A stretch of DNA of 64,000 nt from Stakelama saccharophila (GCF_032229225.1 NZ_CP135076.1:973001-1037000); one strand, 5' to 3'. Positions 8,821 to 19,798 are shown, counted from the first letter of the stretch. Notes: a model not told the origin generated them from the sequence alone. Numbers and translations are program-made.

Positions 8821-9602
8821 TCCTCCGCCTCGATCCGCGACAGCGCATGCGCCTGCTCGCGCGGCACCGCGACCAGCTCGTCGGCCGCTTCGCCGCCTTC
8901 GCCGGTCAGCATGCCGTGCGGCGTCGAGTCCGCGACGATATGCCCGCCTTTCATCACCAGCACCCGCTCGGCGAGCAGCAGCGCCTCGGCCATGTCGTGC
9001 GTGACCATGATCGTGGTCAGCCCCAGCCGTTCGTGCAGCGCACGATATTCCTTGACCAGCGCATCGCGGGTGACCGGATCGAGCGCTCCGAACGGTTCGT
9101 CCATCAGCATCAGTTTCGGTTCGGTGGCGAGCGCACGGGCAAAGCCCACCCGCTGCCGCTGCCCGCCCGACAACGCAGCGGGCATGCGGTCCGCAGCAGC
9201 GCGCGGCAACTCGACCAGTTCGAGCAGTTCCGCCACCCGTTCCCGGCTCTGCTTCTGCCTGCGCAGCCGCATGCCGATGGAGACATTCTCGCCCACCGTC
9301 ATGTGCGGGAAAAGGCCGACATTCTGGAAGACATACCCGATCCGCCGCCGCAGTTCGTGCGCCGGAAGCGCATCCATGACCTCGTCGCCGATGGCGATCG
9401 ACCCGCCCGTCGGCTCGATCAGGCGGTTGATCATCTTGAGAAGCGTCGACTTGCCCGAGCCCGATGCCCCCACCAGCGCCACGAACTGCCCTCCGGCAAT
9501 GTCCAGTGAGACCTCGTCGACCGCAAGCGTGCCGCCGGGATACCGTTTGGAAAGCTGCTCGAGGACGACCCGAGGGCCCTGCGTCTCTGATTGCGCTGGC
9601 AT
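8817..9602 (-). CDS. ABC transporter ATP-binding protein (OpuCA-type importer)
   Basis: A 261-residue ATPase that powers the fused permease/binding protein encoded directly downstream. It has Walker A GASGSGKST (about 45-53), Q-loop YVFQNVGLFPHMTV, signature ALSGGQRQRVGFARAL, Walker B LMLMDEPFGALDPVTR and the H-loop IMVTHDMAEALLLAERV. It lacks the C-terminal CBS pair found in many OpuCA/ProV proteins, so osmotic gating by CBS domains is not expected. It is divergent from the SDR gene with only about 53 bases between the starts, where both promoters must lie. Confidence 0.93.
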   Translation of the reverse strand: MPAQSETQGPRVVLEQLSKRYPGGTLAVDEVSLDIAGGQFVALVGASGSGKSTLLKMINRLIEPTGGSIAIGDEVMDALPAHELRRRIGYVFQNVGLFPHMTVGENVSIGMRLRRQKQSRERVAELLELVELPRAAADRMPAALSGGQRQRVGFARALATEPKLMLMDEPFGALDPVTRDALVKEYRALHERLGLTTIMVTHDMAEALLLAERVLVMKGGHIVADSTPHGMLTGEGGEAADELVAVPREQAHALSRIEAEE

Positions 9603-9655
9603 CGCCGCTTGTTGTGCGGGAAGAAGGAACGGGCGTCAAAGCAAAGGAGCGGGAC

Positions 9656-10429
9656 ATGGTGGGCGAGGGCCAGCGGAAAGCGATCTTCATCACCGGCGGT
9701 GGGTCGGGCATCGGCCGGGCCGTGGCGCAGCGCTTTGCCGCGTCCGGCTGGCGCATCGGCCTCGCCGGCATTCATCCCGGCGGACTGGAGGAGACCGGGG
9801 CGCTGCTGCCCGAGGGTTGCGCCACCACCCACATCATGGACGTACGCGACGTCGCTGCCTGGGAGGAGGAACTGGAGGTCTTCACGCAGGAGAGCGCCGG
9901 GCGTCTGGACGTGTTGTTCAACAATGCCGATATCGCGCTCGGCGGACCGCTCGCCGAAACGGGCATCGACGAAATCGAGCGCATCGTCGCGATCAACTTC
10001 ACCGGCGTGGTGTTCGGCGCCCGTATCGCATACCAGTATCTGGCGAGGACACCCGGTTCATGCCTGCTGAACACGTCGTCCGCCGCCGGCCTTTACGGCA
10101 CCAGCGGCGCGGCGCTCTATTCGGCGACCAAGTTCGCGGTCCGCGGCCTGACCGAAGCGCTGGACGGGGAGTGGTCCGACGCCGGCATCAAGGTACGGTC
10201 GCTGATGCCGGGCTTCGTCGACGCGCCGCTGCTCGATTCGAACGAAAATATGCGCGTGCGCGCCGTGGGCCTCGAATCCAGTCTGGTGGAAGAGGCGGCG
10301 GAAAAGGCCTGGCGAGCTGTTCACGGCGATGTCGTCCACACGCCCGTCGGCAAGACCGCGCGCCGCATGAAATTCGCCGCGCGCTGGTTGCCCGGCTCGA
10401 TCCGCAGGCAGATGCGCCGGGGACTCTGA
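9656..10429 (+). CDS. SDR family oxidoreductase
   Basis: A 257-residue classical short-chain dehydrogenase. It shows the cofactor motif TGGGSGIGRA (13-22), catalytic Ser in LLNTSSAAGLYG (about 141-142) and the YSATK pair with Tyr155 and Lys159. The usual NNAG structural motif reads NNAD at 89-92, a small deviation. The longer open frame upstream is rejected: the ATG at 9656 has AAAGGAG six bases before it. The substrate is unknown. It stands alone between two ABC systems. Confidence 0.9.
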   Translation: MVGEGQRKAIFITGGGSGIGRAVAQRFAASGWRIGLAGIHPGGLEETGALLPEGCATTHIMDVRDVAAWEEELEVFTQESAGRLDVLFNNADIALGGPLAETGIDEIERIVAINFTGVVFGARIAYQYLARTPGSCLLNTSSAAGLYGTSGAALYSATKFAVRGLTEALDGEWSDAGIKVRSLMPGFVDAPLLDSNENMRVRAVGLESSLVEEAAEKAWRAVHGDVVHTPVGKTARRMKFAARWLPGSIRRQMRRGL

Positions 10430-10521
10430 TCCGGCGGTGCGTACCGCCTCGGGTGCGGCAGTCGCCATGATCGCCCTCCTTCCGACCGGAAGGCGGCAAG
10501 CGACAATAGCCAAGAAAGGCT

Positions 10522-11774
10522 TCAGGAGCTTGTCGCCGCCACCTGCCCGCTTTGCTTGCGGCCCCAGCGCTTCTTGCGGCGCGGGCCGGCCGATTTCAGC
10601 ACGCCGAACCGGAAGAAGCGGGCGCCGAGCGAGATCGACAGCCCGACCCACAGCAATTGCCAGGCAAAGGCGAGCAGGTGCGGCCAGATCGCCGGCGAGC
10701 GGGCGGCATAGGCCAGCATCGCGAAGGGCGAACTGAACGGGAAGATGCGTGCGACCAGCGACACCGGTTGGTCGGGCAGCGCCACCGAGGCCGAAGCCAG
10801 GCCGAGCATCGCCATCTGGAAGACGGTGATGGGCAGCGAAAGCATCTGGATCTCGCGCGGCGTGGAGGCTTGCGCGCCGATGCCGAGGAACACCGAACCG
10901 AGCAGCAGATAGGCCATGGTGAAATAACCGAAGAACAGAAAGGCGAACGGTACGATGCCGATGGCAGGGCGCATTTCGGTGAGGCCCTGAAGGGTCTCGT
11001 TCGGAACGAACAGCGTGCCGAGCAGCACGAGGGCGCCCCAGAAGGCGATGAACACCATCGCCACGCCGAACATGCCGATCAGCTTGCCGAGGAAGACGCT
11101 TTCCAGGCGAACCGACGCTGCCAGGATCTCGATCACCTTGTTCGAGCGTTCCTCGGCCATCGTGCCCACCGTCTGGCCCGAAAGCATCAGCGACAGCACG
11201 AACAGGATCGTCACGGCGAAGAAGCCCGTGGCGGACTTGCCGCCGATGGAACTCCCCTGGCGCGCGATATGGACGAACCGTGGTGAACTGATCGGCGCGG
11301 TGATGCCGGCCGCTTCGTCCCGCACGGCCTGTTCCGCGACTTCGGCGAGATAGCGGGCGCTGCTCGATTCCTCGTTGCGGTGCAGGATGTTCGGATGCGT
11401 CAACGAGCCGTACAGGACCGCCGGAACGTCGTGTTGATCCTGGTTCAGCAGGGCGCGGGCCTGCTGTGCGGGATCGCCGGCGGGCGCCACGATCCCGACC
11501 TCGATCGGCTCCGATTCGTCGGTGAACACCGCCCGCAGGCGCTTGTCGACCGCCGCGAAGCGGGCGGCGTCGGCACTGTCGATCACGGCATAGATGCGCT
11601 GCTTTGCCTCGGCATTCTTGCCGACCATTGCACCGCCGGCGCCGCCGATCGCGCCGAAGCCCACCATCAGCACCGGGGCGAGCAGAAAGAGCAGGAAGGT
11701 CGGCGTACCAACCATCGCCATGAAGTCGCGCCGGGCGACGGTCAGGGTGTCGCGGACCATGCGGAAAAATCCCC

Positions 11775-11778
<4 letters not shown>
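10522..11778 (-). CDS. ABC-2 type exporter permease (NatB-like)
   Basis: A 418-residue membrane protein of the ABC-2/NatB class. It has one N-terminal helix (about 25-45), a large extracytoplasmic domain to about 190, then five or six helices from about 195 to 395 (for example FFAVTILFVLSLMLSG and LIGMFGVAMVFIAFWGALVL), and a basic tail. It forms an exporter with the upstream ATPase, whose stop overlaps its start by four bases (ATGA). NatAB relatives export sodium or drugs; the substrate here is unknown. Confidence 0.9.
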
Positions 11779-12698
<920 letters not shown>

Positions 12699-12733
12699 TC
12701 CCCCCTGCTGGCGACTCGTGGTAGCGGGCAGCC

Positions 12734-13861
12734 ATGGCCGAACACAAGCCGTTGTCGGACAGGATCGCGGAGAAAGCGGCCGAACTGGGCTTCGTGGCCT
12801 GTGGCATCGCACGCGCCGATGCCGCGCCGCGCACCGCCGAGCGGCTGCGGCAATGGCTGGCCGACGGGCGGCACGGCGACATGATCTGGATGGAGGCGCG
12901 CGCCCATCACCGCGAATCGCCCGCGGGATTGTGGCCCGATGTCCGCTCGGTAATCGCGCTGGGCATGAGCTATGCCCCCGCCCACGATCCGTTGTCGCTG
13001 GAGGAGGCGGGCGATATCGGCCGGATCTCCGTCTATGCCCAGGGGCGCGACTATCACGACACGGTGAAGAAGGCGCTGAAGGCGCTGGCGCGGTGGATGG
13101 TGGCGGAGGCCGGGGGCGAACTGAAGGTCTTCGTCGACACCGCCCCCGTGATGGAAAAGCCGTTGGCCGAAGCCGCCGGGCTCGGCTGGCAGGGCAAGCA
13201 TACCAATCTCGTCAGCCGTCGGCATGGTAGCTGGCTGTTCCTCGGCGCCATCTACACGACGCTCGATCTGGTCCCGGACCGGCCGGGCCGTGATCTGTGC
13301 GGATCGTGCGACGCCTGTCAGCGCGCCTGCCCGACGGATGCCTTTCCCGCACCCTATCAGCTCGATGCGCGGCGGTGCATCTCCTATCTGACGATCGAGC
13401 GGCAAGGACCGATTCCGCGCGAATTCCGCGCGAATATGGGCAATCGCATCTATGGCTGCGACGACTGCCTGGCCGTCTGTCCGTGGAACAAGTTCGCCGC
13501 GGCCGCGGCCGCCAACCGCGCGTTCGCACCGCGGCCGGAATTGACGGCGCCGCACCTGGCCGATCTTCTTGCGCTCGACGAGGCCGGGTTTCGACAGGTA
13601 TTTTCCGGATCGCCGATCAAGCGGATCGGGCGCGACCGCATGATCCGCAATTGCCTGATCGCAGCCGGGAATGATGGCGGGGCTGCATTGCTGTCGCCCG
13701 TCGTCCGCCTGTTGGATGATTCCGATCCCGTAATTCGCGGCGCAGCCGTCTGGGCGCTGGAGCGGATCGACCGCGGGCGATTCGAAACGGAACGGGACAT
13801 CCGTTTCGCGGCCGAGAAGGACGAAATGGTATGCCGCGAATGGCGCGGCGAGGCCGTATGA
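12734..13861 (+). CDS. queG: Epoxyqueuosine reductase
   Basis: A 375-residue cobalamin-dependent iron-sulfur enzyme that carries out the last step of queuosine synthesis in tRNA, reducing epoxyqueuosine to queuosine. It has the N-terminal DUF1730 region ([30 protein letters not shown] segment), two [4Fe-4S] motifs [12 protein letters not shown] and [11 protein letters not shown], and a C-terminal HEAT-like stretch ([20 protein letters not shown]). Another queuosine gene, tgt, is at 58728-59867. It is divergent from the NatA-like gene with about 35 bases between starts. Confidence 0.96.
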   Translation: MAEHKPLSDRIAEKAAELGFVACGIARADAAPRTAERLRQWLADGRHGDMIWMEARAHHRESPAGLWPDVRSVIALGMSYAPAHDPLSLEEAGDIGRISVYAQGRDYHDTVKKALKALARWMVAEAGGELKVFVDTAPVMEKPLAEAAGLGWQGKHTNLVSRRHGSWLFLGAIYTTLDLVPDRPGRDLCGSCDACQRACPTDAFPAPYQLDARRCISYLTIERQGPIPREFRANMGNRIYGCDDCLAVCPWNKFAAAAAANRAFAPRPELTAPHLADLLALDEAGFRQVFSGSPIKRIGRDRMIRNCLIAAGNDGGAALLSPVVRLLDDSDPVIRGAAVWALERIDRGRFETERDIRFAAEKDEMVCREWRGEAV

Positions 13862-13871
13862 CGCCGAACCG

Positions 13872-14075
13872 CTAAGACAGCAGGTAGGCGCCGACGGCGA
13901 TCCAGATCATCGCGCTGAGCCCGACGCCGATCACGAATCCCTTCGCGACATTTCGACCCTCTCGCGCCTCGGGGCTTTCTTTCGCCGAACGCCTGCGCCG
14001 CATTACCGGCGGTTCGCCACGGACCGGAATTTCCCCATAGGCCGGGGAATTTGCAAGGATCTCTCCCGCTACCAT
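13872..14075 (-). CDS. Small single-helix membrane protein of unknown function
   Basis: A 67-residue protein with a basic middle (PPVMRRRRSAKESPEAREGR) and a C-terminal membrane helix VIGVGLSAMIWIAVGAYLLS. The ATG at 14075 has GAGAGG eight bases upstream; a GTG nine bases earlier is possible but poorly spaced. It lies tail to tail with queG. The family is not recognised. Good ribosome-binding site and a clean helix make it a likely real gene. Confidence 0.6.
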   Translation of the reverse strand: MVAGEILANSPAYGEIPVRGEPPVMRRRRSAKESPEAREGRNVAKGFVIGVGLSAMIWIAVGAYLLS

Positions 14076-14207
14076 TTCATGCACCTCTCACCGCGCGGGA
14101 TTGCCTCGCGCTTCTTGTGGCGGGCACAATACCGAAAGGACGGTGGTGCAGTCAATCGTGGCTGCTGCACGGTTCGTCGCGACGACCGTGTCGGGCCGTT
14201 GGCCGGG

Positions 14208-15602
14208 TCAGAAGGCGCGCGGGTGAATCACCACGCGTATGGTCGCGAAAAGAATGGATATGTCGCGCCAGATCGTCCAGCCGGAGAGATATTCGAGATC
14301 GGCCTGCAGCCGGTCGGTCAGGTCGGAACGGCGCAGGGTCGCGCCGCGAAAGCCGCGAACCTGCGCCAGGCCGGTCAGGCCGGGCTTGCAGGCATGGCGG
14401 TGCCAATAGCGTTCGTCCACTTCCCAGAAAAGCTTGTCCTCGGCGCGGGAGCCGAGGGCATGGGGGCGGGGGCCGACCAGGCTCATATGACCGACCAGTA
14501 CGTTCAGGATCTGCGGCAACTCGTCGATGCTCGTGGCGCGGATAAAGCCGCCTATCCGGGTAATGCGCCGGTCGGCGTGCGCGGTCGACCGAGAGCCGTC
14601 GGCATCGCACTCCTCGGTCCGCATGCTGCGAAACTTGTACATGTTGAACAGCCGGTTACCGCGGCCGACTCGCTGCTGGACGAACAGGACGGGTCCGCGG
14701 CTGTCCAGTTTGATCGCAATCGCCACCAGCACCAGCAACGGTGCGATGAACAGCAGCACGGCGGCTGCGACCGACAGGTCGAGCGCCCGCTTCAGAATGC
14801 GCCCGCGAAGGCTCAGCGGACCGGTGGACACGACCATGGTCGACTGGTGGCCATAGCGCGAGATACCGAGCGGACCGAGCGGACTGATCTCGGGCGTCAT
14901 GATCTCTCCAACCAGGTTGAGTCCCTTCAGTACGTTGGACCAACGGCGCCGCCGTTCCTCCGGGCACGCGATGATCACGCGGTCCGCGCCATCGAGGAAG
15001 CGGCCGATCCGGTCGAGCTTGAACGGGTCCTGGGAATCGGGATCGAGCCCGGCCGCCCGCGCATCGATGATCTGCACCCCCTCCTGGGTCTGACAGACCA
15101 TGTCGTCGAGGATCACGATCGTGGCCTGAAGCTTCGCGCGGAAGCCGGGCGCAAAGAAGTGGGCGAACATCGTCCGCGACCACAGCAGCAGCGCCCAGCC
15201 GGAACCGGCGCCGACCGCGAAGGCGAGGCGGGACATGCTTTCCGAATGCCGGAGGAAGAAGGCGACGAACAGGATCGTCGCCACCGCCTGCGTGAGCGCG
15301 ATGCTCGATCGGGCCAGGGTGCGCTGGCGATCGAGCACGATCTGCGGATCGTAGGCGCCGCCGTTGAGCGCATAGGCCATGTAGAGGCCGTAATTGAGCG
15401 CGAACAGCGTCGCCCCCTCCGCCGCCAGCGGATCGTCGAACCGCGCTACGTTCGCGATCAGATAGCCGGCGAGCAGACTCACGAAGTCGAATGCGGCAAT
15501 GCCGAACTTGATGCGCCACCGCGTGCGTGAGCCAGGCAGGCTCGCCGGCCTCGCGACGCCCAGGTCGGTCGCGTCCTTCCAGGACAGGCCCTCGTGCGAC
15601 AT
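14208..15602 (-). CDS. Polyprenyl-phosphate phosphoglycosyl transferase (initiating sugar transferase)
   Basis: A 464-residue WbaP/GumD/WcaJ-type protein that starts exopolysaccharide repeat units by moving a hexose-1-phosphate onto undecaprenyl phosphate at the inner membrane. It has four N-terminal helices (from FGIAAFDFVSLLAGYLIANV to about 160), a central nucleotide-binding-like region, and the C-terminal catalytic domain from about 265: KRALDLSVAAAVLLFIAPLL, RVGRGNRLFNMYKFRSM, SIDELPQILNVL, GHMSLVGPRP and CKPGLTGLAQVRG. The start at 15602 is chosen because AAGGA lies seven bases upstream. It is downstream of a GT4 gene on the same strand. Confidence 0.93.
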   Translation of the reverse strand: MSHEGLSWKDATDLGVARPASLPGSRTRWRIKFGIAAFDFVSLLAGYLIANVARFDDPLAAEGATLFALNYGLYMAYALNGGAYDPQIVLDRQRTLARSSIALTQAVATILFVAFFLRHSESMSRLAFAVGAGSGWALLLWSRTMFAHFFAPGFRAKLQATIVILDDMVCQTQEGVQIIDARAAGLDPDSQDPFKLDRIGRFLDGADRVIIACPEERRRRWSNVLKGLNLVGEIMTPEISPLGPLGISRYGHQSTMVVSTGPLSLRGRILKRALDLSVAAAVLLFIAPLLVLVAIAIKLDSRGPVLFVQQRVGRGNRLFNMYKFRSMRTEECDADGSRSTAHADRRITRIGGFIRATSIDELPQILNVLVGHMSLVGPRPHALGSRAEDKLFWEVDERYWHRHACKPGLTGLAQVRGFRGATLRRSDLTDRLQADLEYLSGWTIWRDISILFATIRVVIHPRAF

Positions 15603-15843
15603 CGCCATATCCTTCACCGGGCTATATCCCTCATTGGAATGCTGGTGCTCCGCCGACCGCCCGAGACGGGCAAGCCCGTGTCCGTTGGTTTCAACCCCAA
15701 GAGCGGGCGCACGGATCGGGAGGGGGCGCTGTATCGCAGCACCGGCCCGTCGATGTCGGACGCCCGAGTTCAACGATCTTTGCTGCAGTGCAAATCGCAT
15801 CGTTGGAAGCCGGGGGAAATCGAAACGCGACGAAGGGTGCGGA

Positions 15844-16956
15844 CTAGGGGACAAAAGCCTCATAGACGCGCAGGGTTTCGGCGGCGATGCGGTTCCAGTC
15901 GAAGCGATCGCGTACGGCGTCGGCGTCGACGGCATAACATCGCGGCGGTTGCGCTAGCGCGGCGACGAGCGCATCGACATCGCCGACCGGGAAGTAATTG
16001 ACCGGCGCCAGTCCCAGGTCCCGGTTCGCCGCGATGTCGCTGAGCAACAAGGGGGCGCCGGCATCGGCTGCTTCCAGCGCCGCGATCGGAAGCCCTTCGT
16101 GAAAGGACGGCATGACGAACAATGCCGTCCTGCGCTGCAGTTCGAACACCACCTCGCGCGGCAGCATCCCGGCGAAGCGCACCTGGGGTCCTGCCTTGCG
16201 CGTCAGCCGTTCGGCATAGCTGGACCGATGTTCGGACCCGCCGACGATCAACAATTTCGGCGGCGAAGCCATGCGATTCGCAGCGTCGATCAGGGTATCG
16301 AATCCTTTTTCCGGGACGAGACGACCGACCGCCAGCACGAATTCACCGTCCCTGGCGCCATGGGCCGCGAGAACGCGGTCCGCCTCGGCGCGGGCCGTAT
16401 CCCCGGCGACGGCGGCTCCCGGCACGCCGTTCGGAATATATACCGTTCGGCCGGCCGCTTCCGGGAATGCGGAGACCAGTTCTTCGCGAAGCGAGGGGGA
16501 AACGCAGATGACGCGGTGGGCGTGCCGCATGGCGGCGCGCTCGCCGCGCTTCAGCATCGCCTTGGCGAGGCGGCCCCATTTGCCGCGGGCATAATCCTTG
16601 CCGTGGTGCGTCACCACGACCTTGAGGCCCAGCATCCGGGCGATGCCGGTCGTCAGCGCCGGGCCGATCGCATGGATGTGCACGATGTCGGCGCGCCTCA
16701 GCCGTGCATAGAGAACCGCCAGCAGGGTGCTGCTGATTGCTTCCAGACTCGTCGACCGGACGGCCGGTACGCCCTTCACGGTCAGCCCTGCGACGCGCGT
16801 TTTCGCCGCATCGACATAGGGTACCCGCCCGACGACCGTGATCTCCACGGCGGAGGAGAGGCGTTGCAGCCGGGGGTAGAGCGCTTCGCAGTGGCTCTCC
16901 ACACCGCCCATGACATCGGGGATCCCGCGCAGGCCGGTGACGAAAATGCGTATCAT
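15844..16956 (-). CDS. Glycosyltransferase family 4 (exopolysaccharide assembly)
   Basis: A 370-residue GT-B retaining glycosyltransferase. The N-terminus VTGLRGIPDVMGGVESHCEA is the acceptor-side motif of GT4 enzymes that work on polyprenyl-linked sugars. The donor side has AVGRLVPEKGFDTLIDA and the EX7E-type motif MPSFHEGLPIAALEAADAG. It probably adds an early sugar to the lipid-linked repeat unit. It starts divergently from the Wzy gene across a 551-base gap and precedes the initiating transferase by 241 bases. Confidence 0.9.
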   Translation of the reverse strand: MIRIFVTGLRGIPDVMGGVESHCEALYPRLQRLSSAVEITVVGRVPYVDAAKTRVAGLTVKGVPAVRSTSLEAISSTLLAVLYARLRRADIVHIHAIGPALTTGIARMLGLKVVVTHHGKDYARGKWGRLAKAMLKRGERAAMRHAHRVICVSPSLREELVSAFPEAAGRTVYIPNGVPGAAVAGDTARAEADRVLAAHGARDGEFVLAVGRLVPEKGFDTLIDAANRMASPPKLLIVGGSEHRSSYAERLTRKAGPQVRFAGMLPREVVFELQRRTALFVMPSFHEGLPIAALEAADAGAPLLLSDIAANRDLGLAPVNYFPVGDVDALVAALAQPPRCYAVDADAVRDRFDWNRIAAETLRVYEAFVP

Positions 16957-17507
16957 TCGATGTCGACGACGTCCCGAAACAGCAACAGATTCGGCGGCGG
17001 TGATTCGCCTCCGCGCGAAGCGGTCTATGCGGATTCCGACAGGTTCGGAGAAGGCGCTGCGGGCGCGCCACGGCGTGCTTGCGGCCGGGTGTGGCGATTA
17101 CCGGATGAGCGGCGTGCCGCAGATACCAAACGACACGGCGCGGCAGTGGACCCGCGCAAAGGGACAATGACCGGCACCAGCCGCCGGGCCCCTTCAACCG
17201 GTTCGGCGGATCGCGCACTGGATCGCCGGCGGCCCCGATGCCGCGCATCGCGCGGGGTTGCGCGGGCGATGTTCGATGGCCGGATCACCGGTTCACCCGT
17301 CCGTAGCCACCGTCGCCGGAGGGTGGCGCAAGCATCGCCGCGGCGGTGGCCGAGGGTGCGGATTCGCCGTATCCGTTCCCGAATGCGATCCCGTGGACGC
17401 CTTTACCTCGCAGCCGCGCGCGGGCAGTCTGCGCGCTCGGTTAATGTCCGACCGGCCAGCGTCCATCGCTCGGCTTCGCGCGGATCGGATCGTCACGAGG
17501 CTGAAGG
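16957..17507. other. Intergenic region between divergent exopolysaccharide units
   Basis: About 551 bases without a convincing gene, between the divergent GT4 and Wzy genes. Open frames here are short, basic and lack ribosome-binding sites. The region must hold promoters for both arms. A weak sigma-54-like match (TGGCGC, five bases, TCGC) lies at 17324-17338, facing the Wzy gene, but such GC-rich matches are expected by chance. I see no tRNA, riboswitch or clear terminator. Confidence 0.6.
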
Positions 17508-18863
17508 ATGAACGCGGCCAGTATTGCGTCGGGCTGGGCTCTGCCCCTGGCCGCAGCATTGCCTGTGATGTTGGTGCTGGCCGGAATGCTGGCCTTCGGA
17601 TTGTCGCGCCTGCACTCCTGGGCGGGCCGATATGTCCTGGCGGCACTGTGGCTGCGGTTCGCGCTCGATGCCTTTCCCACCTACACGCTTCGCAGCCTCG
17701 GCGGAGTGCTGACCTGGAATGCGGTCGCATCGGTGGCGATGACGGCGGTCGGGCTGTTGGTCATCCGGCACCGGCACATGCTGCTCGCCGTGCTGGTGCC
17801 GCTCTACCTCCTGCTGGGCGCGATCGCTCTCAGCAGCTTCATGAACGGCGAACCGTTCGCGATGGTCGAACAGGGGGCGAAATTCGGCTTGCTGCTGTGC
17901 TTCGTCATATGCACGTACGAGGCCGCGAACGAGGAAGGGGTGGATCGTTTCGCGGCCACGCTGCTCATCGCCTTTCTAGTGCCGCTCGCCATGCAGGCGC
18001 TGTCGATCGGGCTGGGGATCGCGAAGGTATCCGACAGCGACGGGTCGGCATCCTATGTCGGCGGCTTTCTGCACGAATCCGGTTTTTCCATCAGCGTGGC
18101 GGCCGGATTGGTCCCGCTGGCGCTGCTCGGCCGGATCGACAAACCGTGGCGGCTGGCCTTCCTTGTGGCGACGCTGGCCTCCCTGCTGCTCGCCAACTAC
18201 CGCACCACCATCATCGCACTGGTGCCGTTGTTGCTGTATCTGGTGGCCTCGATTCCTGTCTTCGCCGTCCGCCGCGACGCGCGGATTCTGGTGGCGAGCA
18301 CGGGCGCGCTGCTGGTTGTACTCGCCATGTCGACGGTGAACCTCGACCTGGGGCCGCGCTTTCAGTCCGTCGTGGATTTCGTTTCAAAGCCCGACGAATT
18401 GATCCAGCCGCTCGACACCTTCACGCTGGAGGAACAGCGCCAGGCATCGGCCCGTTCCTATGTCTGGAGCATGTATGTGGACGGCTTTCAGCGTTCCTCC
18501 CCGCTTCAGCAGCTAGTCGGCCACGGCCCCGATTCCTGGGAGGATGTCTATCCCGTCTATGCACAGAACACGATCCTGTCCTACATGTACGAATTCGGAT
18601 GGATCGGGGCCGGCTGCGTCCTGCTGCTCTGGGGCGTAATGATGCTGCCCCTGTTCCGCGTCGGCGTTCGTGCAGCGGTGCCGCTTCTCCTGCTGCATTT
18701 CGGGTTCCTGATCCTCAATCTCAGCACCCAGCCCTTCTGGTTGGTCGAGGGGCTGATGATGTACGGGATGATCTGCGGCCTGACGCTGCATTTCGCCTAT
18801 CGGCGCAGCGGCGACGGCGTGGCGCCCGCGCAGCGGCGTCTGGGCGGGGCGGTGTCGGCATGA
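17508..18863 (+). CDS. O-antigen ligase/Wzy-type exopolysaccharide polymerase
   Basis: A 451-residue integral membrane protein with about 11 predicted helices and one large periplasmic loop (about 275-365) before the last helices. The loop ends QQLVGHGPDSWEDVYPVYAQ followed by NTILSYMYEFGWIG, the pattern of the Wzy_C/O-antigen-ligase family, in which the loop binds the glycan. It likely polymerises flipped repeat units in the periplasm. Its stop overlaps the following GT2 start by four bases (ATGA). Polymerase rather than ligase is inferred from the cluster. Confidence 0.88.
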   Translation: MNAASIASGWALPLAAALPVMLVLAGMLAFGLSRLHSWAGRYVLAALWLRFALDAFPTYTLRSLGGVLTWNAVASVAMTAVGLLVIRHRHMLLAVLVPLYLLLGAIALSSFMNGEPFAMVEQGAKFGLLLCFVICTYEAANEEGVDRFAATLLIAFLVPLAMQALSIGLGIAKVSDSDGSASYVGGFLHESGFSISVAAGLVPLALLGRIDKPWRLAFLVATLASLLLANYRTTIIALVPLLLYLVASIPVFAVRRDARILVASTGALLVVLAMSTVNLDLGPRFQSVVDFVSKPDELIQPLDTFTLEEQRQASARSYVWSMYVDGFQRSSPLQQLVGHGPDSWEDVYPVYAQNTILSYMYEFGWIGAGCVLLLWGVMMLPLFRVGVRAAVPLLLLHFGFLILNLSTQPFWLVEGLMMYGMICGLTLHFAYRRSGDGVAPAQRRLGGAVSA

Positions 18864-19798
18864 AGGAGCCCGCATTCTCCGTCGTCGTCCCGCTCTACAA
18901 CAAGGGGCCGCATGTCCTTGCGACGCTGACCAGCATCCTTGCCCAATCCTGTCCGCCGGCCGAAGTGATCGTCGTCGACGACGGGTCGACCGACGGCGGC
19001 GACGAACGGGTGGCGGCGATCGACCATCCGGCCGTCCGCCTGCTGCGTCGCAGCCCGCCCGGACCGGGTGGCTATGCAGCCCGCAACCTCGCCATCGAGG
19101 CGGCGACATCGGACTGGATCGCCTTTTGCGACGCCGACGACCTCTGGGCGCCGGACCATCTGAAAAGCATCCAGGCGACGATCGGCGCGTTCGACGGCCG
19201 GATCGGCTGCGTCTTCGCGCGCACCGAAATCGTCGAAGCGCAGGGCCGGCGCCCTTATCGGATGGACGAGACGCTGATTCCGGCCCGGACGCCGCTGACC
19301 CGCTCCGACATCGTGCGCGCATGGATCCGGACCGAGCGTTGCCCGCTATGGACCGGCGCCACCGCAATGCGGCGGGATCTGGCGATCGAGGCGGGGTTGT
19401 TTCCGGCGGGCAGGGCGCGGCGCGGTGGTGACAAGGATCTATGGCTGCGCGCGGTCTGGCGTACCCGGTCCGCCTATACCGGCCGGACGACGGCGGAGTT
19501 CCATCAAAACACCGTCAACCGGGTCACCACCTCCACGGCCCATGTCGCGCTGCCCGTCATCCTGGAGACGATCGGCGGCCTGATGGCGGATGCGAATGCC
19601 GATGAGCGCGCCCTGCTGCGGCGGCTGGGGAATCTCGAACTCCTGCTTTATGCACGGCATGCCGCAGGAAAAGGGCAGGTCGTCGGCGGCGATTTTCTAC
19701 GCCGGCTGCACTATCCGGAAGGCGTCCCGGTCGCGGCACGGATAGCCGCATTCAAGGTCCTGGCGCCTGCCATGCGGGCTATCAGGCGAAGCCGATAG
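18860..19798 (+). CDS. Glycosyltransferase family 2 (copy 1)
   Basis: A 312-residue GT-A glycosyltransferase. It has the N-terminal nucleotide fold FSVVVPLYNKGPHVLATLTS, VIVVDDGSTDGG and the metal-binding DXD region WIAFCDADDLWAPDHL, then the acceptor part RRGGDKDLWLRAVW. It is clearly paralogous to the GT2 at 24274-25305: both share PGPGGYAARNLAIEA and RRGGD-DLWLR. Start by ATGA overlap with the Wzy gene. A sugar donor cannot be assigned. Confidence 0.9.
   Translation: MKEPAFSVVVPLYNKGPHVLATLTSILAQSCPPAEVIVVDDGSTDGGDERVAAIDHPAVRLLRRSPPGPGGYAARNLAIEAATSDWIAFCDADDLWAPDHLKSIQATIGAFDGRIGCVFARTEIVEAQGRRPYRMDETLIPARTPLTRSDIVRAWIRTERCPLWTGATAMRRDLAIEAGLFPAGRARRGGDKDLWLRAVWRTRSAYTGRTTAEFHQNTVNRVTTSTAHVALPVILETIGGLMADANADERALLRRLGNLELLLYARHAAGKGQVVGGDFLRRLHYPEGVPVAARIAAFKVLAPAMRAIRRSR

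Noticed and set aside
8821..9771. N-terminal part of the 828-codon minus-strand frame above the permease
   Set aside because: It overlaps the ATPase gene in another frame; the permease starts at 8820 with an ATGA overlap and normal membrane helices.
7225..10470. 1081-codon plus-strand open frame
   Set aside because: It is antisense to the ABC importer genes and crosses the SDR gene out of frame; it is a high-GC shadow with arginine/histidine-rich, non-protein-like content.
17025..17288. 87-codon minus-strand frame in the large intergenic gap
   Set aside because: Arginine-rich, no ribosome-binding site and no recognisable domain.
17324..17338. Sigma-54-like TGGCGC-N5-TCGC upstream of the Wzy gene
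   Set aside because: Two mismatches in a very GC-rich region and about 160 bases of leader; a chance match is likely.
17258..18859. Upstream extension of the first GT2 frame
   Set aside because: It runs through the Wzy gene out of frame; the GT2 N-terminal fold begins at the ATG at 18860.
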